Shown here piece after piece: positions 4,440 through 5,726 of a stretch of DNA of 5,726 nucleotides. Source of the DNA: an uncultured Phycisphaerales bacterium. GTDB taxonomy: Bacteria; Planctomycetota; Phycisphaerae; UBA1845; CAIVHJ01. The DNA is taken from contig CAIVHJ010000154.1 in the NCBI GenBank assembly GCA_903905665.1, positions 1-5,726 of the forward strand. Reading direction: 5' to 3'. The notes under the pieces are model-generated. The model saw nothing but the letters and a program-made list of their open reading frames with translations. It searched no databases and was not told the DNA's origin. The translations under genes were made by a program, and so were the position numbers. Positions within the stretch are counted from its first letter, which is position 1, and each line of letters begins with the position of its first letter.

Positions 4440-4733
4440 CTAGTGGCAAGGACCCGGGTGTGTGCTGTTGCCGCACTGGCCTTCATAGCAATCGGCTTTC
4501 TTCGTTATGGTCGGCGCGCTATTGCAGCAAAGATGACAATCTTCACACGGCGTGATGCCATCTCCTCCTTTGCACTTACCACATGTACCGGAGTCATAAC
4601 AACAATCCCCACAACACCCAGTACAACACGCGAGAGCTATGCGCGCACCGATGACGAGCGTCACAACACCAGCCGCTATACACAGAGCCGCGATCCAACT
4701 CCTCATATACCTCTTCCCTTGAAGCATTTTCAT
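4440..4733 (-). CDS. Small secreted Cys-rich peptide precursor, cassette 2
   Basis: This 97-residue protein has a leader 29/35 identical to that at 1524-1763: KGKRYMRSWIAALCIAAG, ending in ALA at 33-35, a good signal peptidase I site. The exported part of about 62 residues has 15 cysteines (36, 37, 40, 41, 44, 45, 51, 54, 63, 66, 69, 70, 82, 87, 96), mostly as CC and CxxC. It is longer than, and barely alignable with, its partner. The lipobox of the partner (LAAC) is here ALAC, a poor match, so simple secretion is more likely. ATG 4733 has AAGGAG 8 bases upstream. The frame stays open to 4868, but that stretch crosses the promoter and is not coding. It could be a metal-binding or disulfide-rich secreted peptide, or a toxin-like effector; no family is recognised. 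Confidence 0.85.
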   Translation of the reverse strand: MKMLQGKRYMRSWIAALCIAAGVVTLVIGARIALACCTGCCGDCCYDSGTCGKCKGGDGITPCEDCHLCCNSAPTITKKADCYEGQCGNSTHPGPCH

Positions 4734-4777
4734 ACGCCAGTCTCCTTGTTCGTTTGGGTTCGCTTGGTACCGCATAC

Positions 4778-4808
4778 ACCATACCCCCCCCCAACCAACT
4801 GTTGTCAA
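4778..4808 (-). promoter_or_regulatory. Promoter of cassette 2 with G9 run in the spacer
   Basis: The minus strand keeps TTGACA (4803-4808), followed by a 19-base spacer ending in nine G residues (4784-4792) and TATGGT (4778-4783). The matching region of cassette 1 has only G5 and an 18-base spacing to TATGTT. A 19-base spacer is long for a sigma70 promoter, so losing one or two G would be expected to strengthen it. Homopolymer slippage here could switch the cassette. Confidence 0.5.
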
Positions 4809-4828
4809 GCAATACAAGCAGACTTTGG

Positions 4829-4918
4829 GGCGAAGACGCCGGCTCCAAGCTCGACAAAGCCCGCACACTTGGTGTGAAGACGCTAACTGAGAAAGAGTTT
4901 TTGGAAATGCTCAGGTGA
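4829..4918 (+). pseudogene. ligA: C-terminal BRCT fragment of NAD-dependent DNA ligase (LigA), copy 3
   Basis: The sequence encodes GEDAGSKLDKARTLGVKT followed by LTEKEFLEMLR and TGA, the end of a LigA BRCT domain. No ligase sequence precedes it: the opposite-strand promoter of cassette 2 lies immediately upstream. It differs from 1851-1940 at eight bases, seven silent, the exception being Ala to Thr. It points toward fmdB, with 62 bases between the two stop codons, so ligA and fmdB may have been convergent neighbours originally. Confidence 0.8.
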
Positions 4919-4960
4919 AGCCACAGATGAACGCTGATGAATCCGTGTGAATCAGTGGCT
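4919..4960. repeat. Palindromic intergenic repeat, copy 3 (divergent)
   Basis: AGCCACAGAT (4919-4928) and ATCAGTGGCT (4951-4960) pair at nine of ten positions. It begins like the copies at 8-60 and 1941-1993, but its interior and right arm differ. It lies between the convergent ligA-type stop and the fmdB stop at 4981, a natural place for a bidirectional terminator. Confidence 0.6.
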
Positions 4961-4980
4961 AAGATTGCATTATGTTGCTA

Positions 4981-5214
4981 TCAGTGCCGGTGTGTCGGGC
5001 CACAGCAACTGCAGCCGCCGCTGGTCTTCATCGGGCACATGGCCGGCATGGAGGACGATGGCGATTGCGCAACTGACGCTGTGAAAGTGGAAAACTTCTT
5101 CGTCAGCTTCTTCGAGCCGCAATGCGGGCAAGACGCGCCTACCAAGCGACCCGATTGCGCCAGCAATTCGAAGTCCTTCTGACATTTCTGACAATGAAAT
5201 TCGTATAGTGGCAT
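4981..5214 (-). CDS. FmdB-family zinc-ribbon protein
   Basis: This 77-residue protein opens MPLYEFHCQKC and has SCPHC at 28-32, giving the four zinc-ligand cysteines (8, 11, 29, 32) typical of the FmdB/CxxC_CxxC_SSSS putative regulatory family. In this family a short zinc ribbon is followed by a low-complexity tail; the biochemical role is poorly defined. Here the tail adds MCPMKTSGGCSCCG with four more cysteines (60, 68, 70, 71) and a His-rich end, which may bind metal. ATG 5214 is the standard family start. A GGAAGG box lies upstream at a rather long spacing (about 13 bases). It begins 18 bases after the stop of the upstream gene, so the two probably form an operon. Confidence 0.9.
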   Translation of the reverse strand: MPLYEFHCQKCQKDFELLAQSGRLVGASCPHCGSKKLTKKFSTFTASVAQSPSSSMPAMCPMKTSGGCSCCGPTHRH

Positions 5215-5232
5215 GACGAAGTCTTTTCCTTC

Positions 5233-5667
5233 CTATTGCGGCGTTGCGTCGAGAAGTTGTTGCATTTCAGGCCTCTCTTTCTGCCGTGCCTGAATCTGTC
5301 GGATCCTGCTGTGCGCAATTTCTTGTCGGAGAGGAATCCCGACCAGATGCGCGGTGTAGCTGAGCTGGATCGCGACGCGTTTGTTGATGAATTCCGCAAT
5401 CTTGGCTGTGAACTTCTGCTCGATGGAACGGACATCGGTGTCCTCGTACGTGATGTGGATGTCGCCGGGGGCCAGATCTATTCCGAGTTTACCCGCCTCG
5501 TCCACCAGCTTCTGTTTCACAGCAGGTTGTGAGTTCTCATCAACGAAACCCAACTGTTGCTCGGCGACCTTGTCCAAAGCGCCCCTAGCGTTGTAGACGT
5601 CGGCCCCTTTCGACGCGATGTATCCAATCAGCGCAATTACGACAACTACGATCAAGAAGTTTTTCAT
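5233..5667 (-). CDS. Small single-pass membrane protein, unknown function
   Basis: This 144-residue protein starts with a hydrophobic segment (about residues 4-19: FLIVVVVIALIGYIAS) that fits an N-terminal anchor or uncleaved signal, with the remainder probably outside the cytoplasm. The soluble part is mixed helical and strand-like with no cysteine and no motif I recognise. It includes GIDLAPGDIHITYED at mid-length and a polar, Gln/Arg-rich helical end. ATG 5667 has GGAGGG 9 bases upstream. It is followed closely by fmdB and is probably the first gene of that operon. Its codon use and tidy spacing look like ordinary chromosome, unlike the repeat-filled region to its left. Confidence 0.8.
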   Translation of the reverse strand: MKNFLIVVVVIALIGYIASKGADVYNARGALDKVAEQQLGFVDENSQPAVKQKLVDEAGKLGIDLAPGDIHITYEDTDVRSIEQKFTAKIAEFINKRVAIQLSYTAHLVGIPLRQEIAHSRIRQIQARQKERPEMQQLLDATPQ

Positions 5668-5726
5668 GTTGATGTGCCCTCCAATACTTTTTGTGTCGTG
5701 CGAAAATGCATCTTTACAGCCCGCGC

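Noticed and set aside
4734..4868. N-terminal extension of the cassette 2 Cys-rich protein
   Set aside because: The extension reads through the promoter and into the antisense of the ligA tail. The internal ATG at 4733 has a good ribosome site and matches the start of the cassette 1 copy.
4062..4877. Longest open frame in the window, plus strand, 271 codons
   Set aside because: It runs antisense across the HEAT gene at 3743-4291, the Cys-rich gene and its promoter, has no ribosome site or domain, and its composition mirrors the opposite strand. Its end crosses the ligA tail in the wrong frame.
1..5726. CRISPR array, transposase, integrase or toxin-antitoxin pair
   Set aside because: Repeats here are long, few and not regularly spaced. 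No open frame shows a recombinase or Cas motif. The HEAT and Cys-rich pairing lacks the small-operon signs of a classical toxin-antitoxin pair.

Overview
This window looks like bacterial chromosome from a Gram-negative, possibly a Verrucomicrobiota or other PVC-group organism. That placement is inference. It rests on an FmdB-type zinc-ribbon gene, tail fragments of an NAD-dependent DNA ligase gene, Sec or lipoprotein-type leaders on most products, and palindromic intergenic repeats of a kind I associate with such genomes. No marker here fixes the taxon. Nearly all intact genes are on the minus strand.

Layout by increasing coordinate. 1-267 holds the last codon of a ligA-type tail, a palindrome, a duplicated gene start and a broken HEAT gene. 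268-1763 holds cassette 1, read leftward: a secreted Cys-rich peptide (1524-1763), then two HEAT-repeat membrane or lipoproteins (909-1454 and 268-840). 1801-2282 holds its promoter, a ligA tail fragment, a palindrome and a decayed plus-strand gene start. 2287-2850 is a solitary, more divergent HEAT gene. Upstream of it, 2851-3119 holds an inverted repeat and a tRNA-like relic. 3120-4733 holds cassette 2, with the same order as cassette 1. 4778-4918 holds its promoter and another ligA tail fragment. 4919-4960 is a palindrome. 4981-5667 is an ordinary two-gene unit: a small membrane protein followed by fmdB.

The striking feature is the repeated architecture: ligA tail, promoter, Cys-rich exported peptide, HEAT gene, HEAT gene. 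It occurs twice in tandem, with debris of further copies. The two Cys-rich proteins share 29 of 35 leader residues, but their exported parts differ almost completely and hold 11 and 15 cysteines. The five HEAT proteins are mosaics in which N-terminal anchors, middle segments and C-terminal ends are shuffled between copies. I read this as an actively duplicating and recombining family of envelope proteins paired with variable Cys-rich secreted peptides. Its function cannot be read from the sequence. I recognise no catalytic domain, transposase, integrase or CRISPR array.
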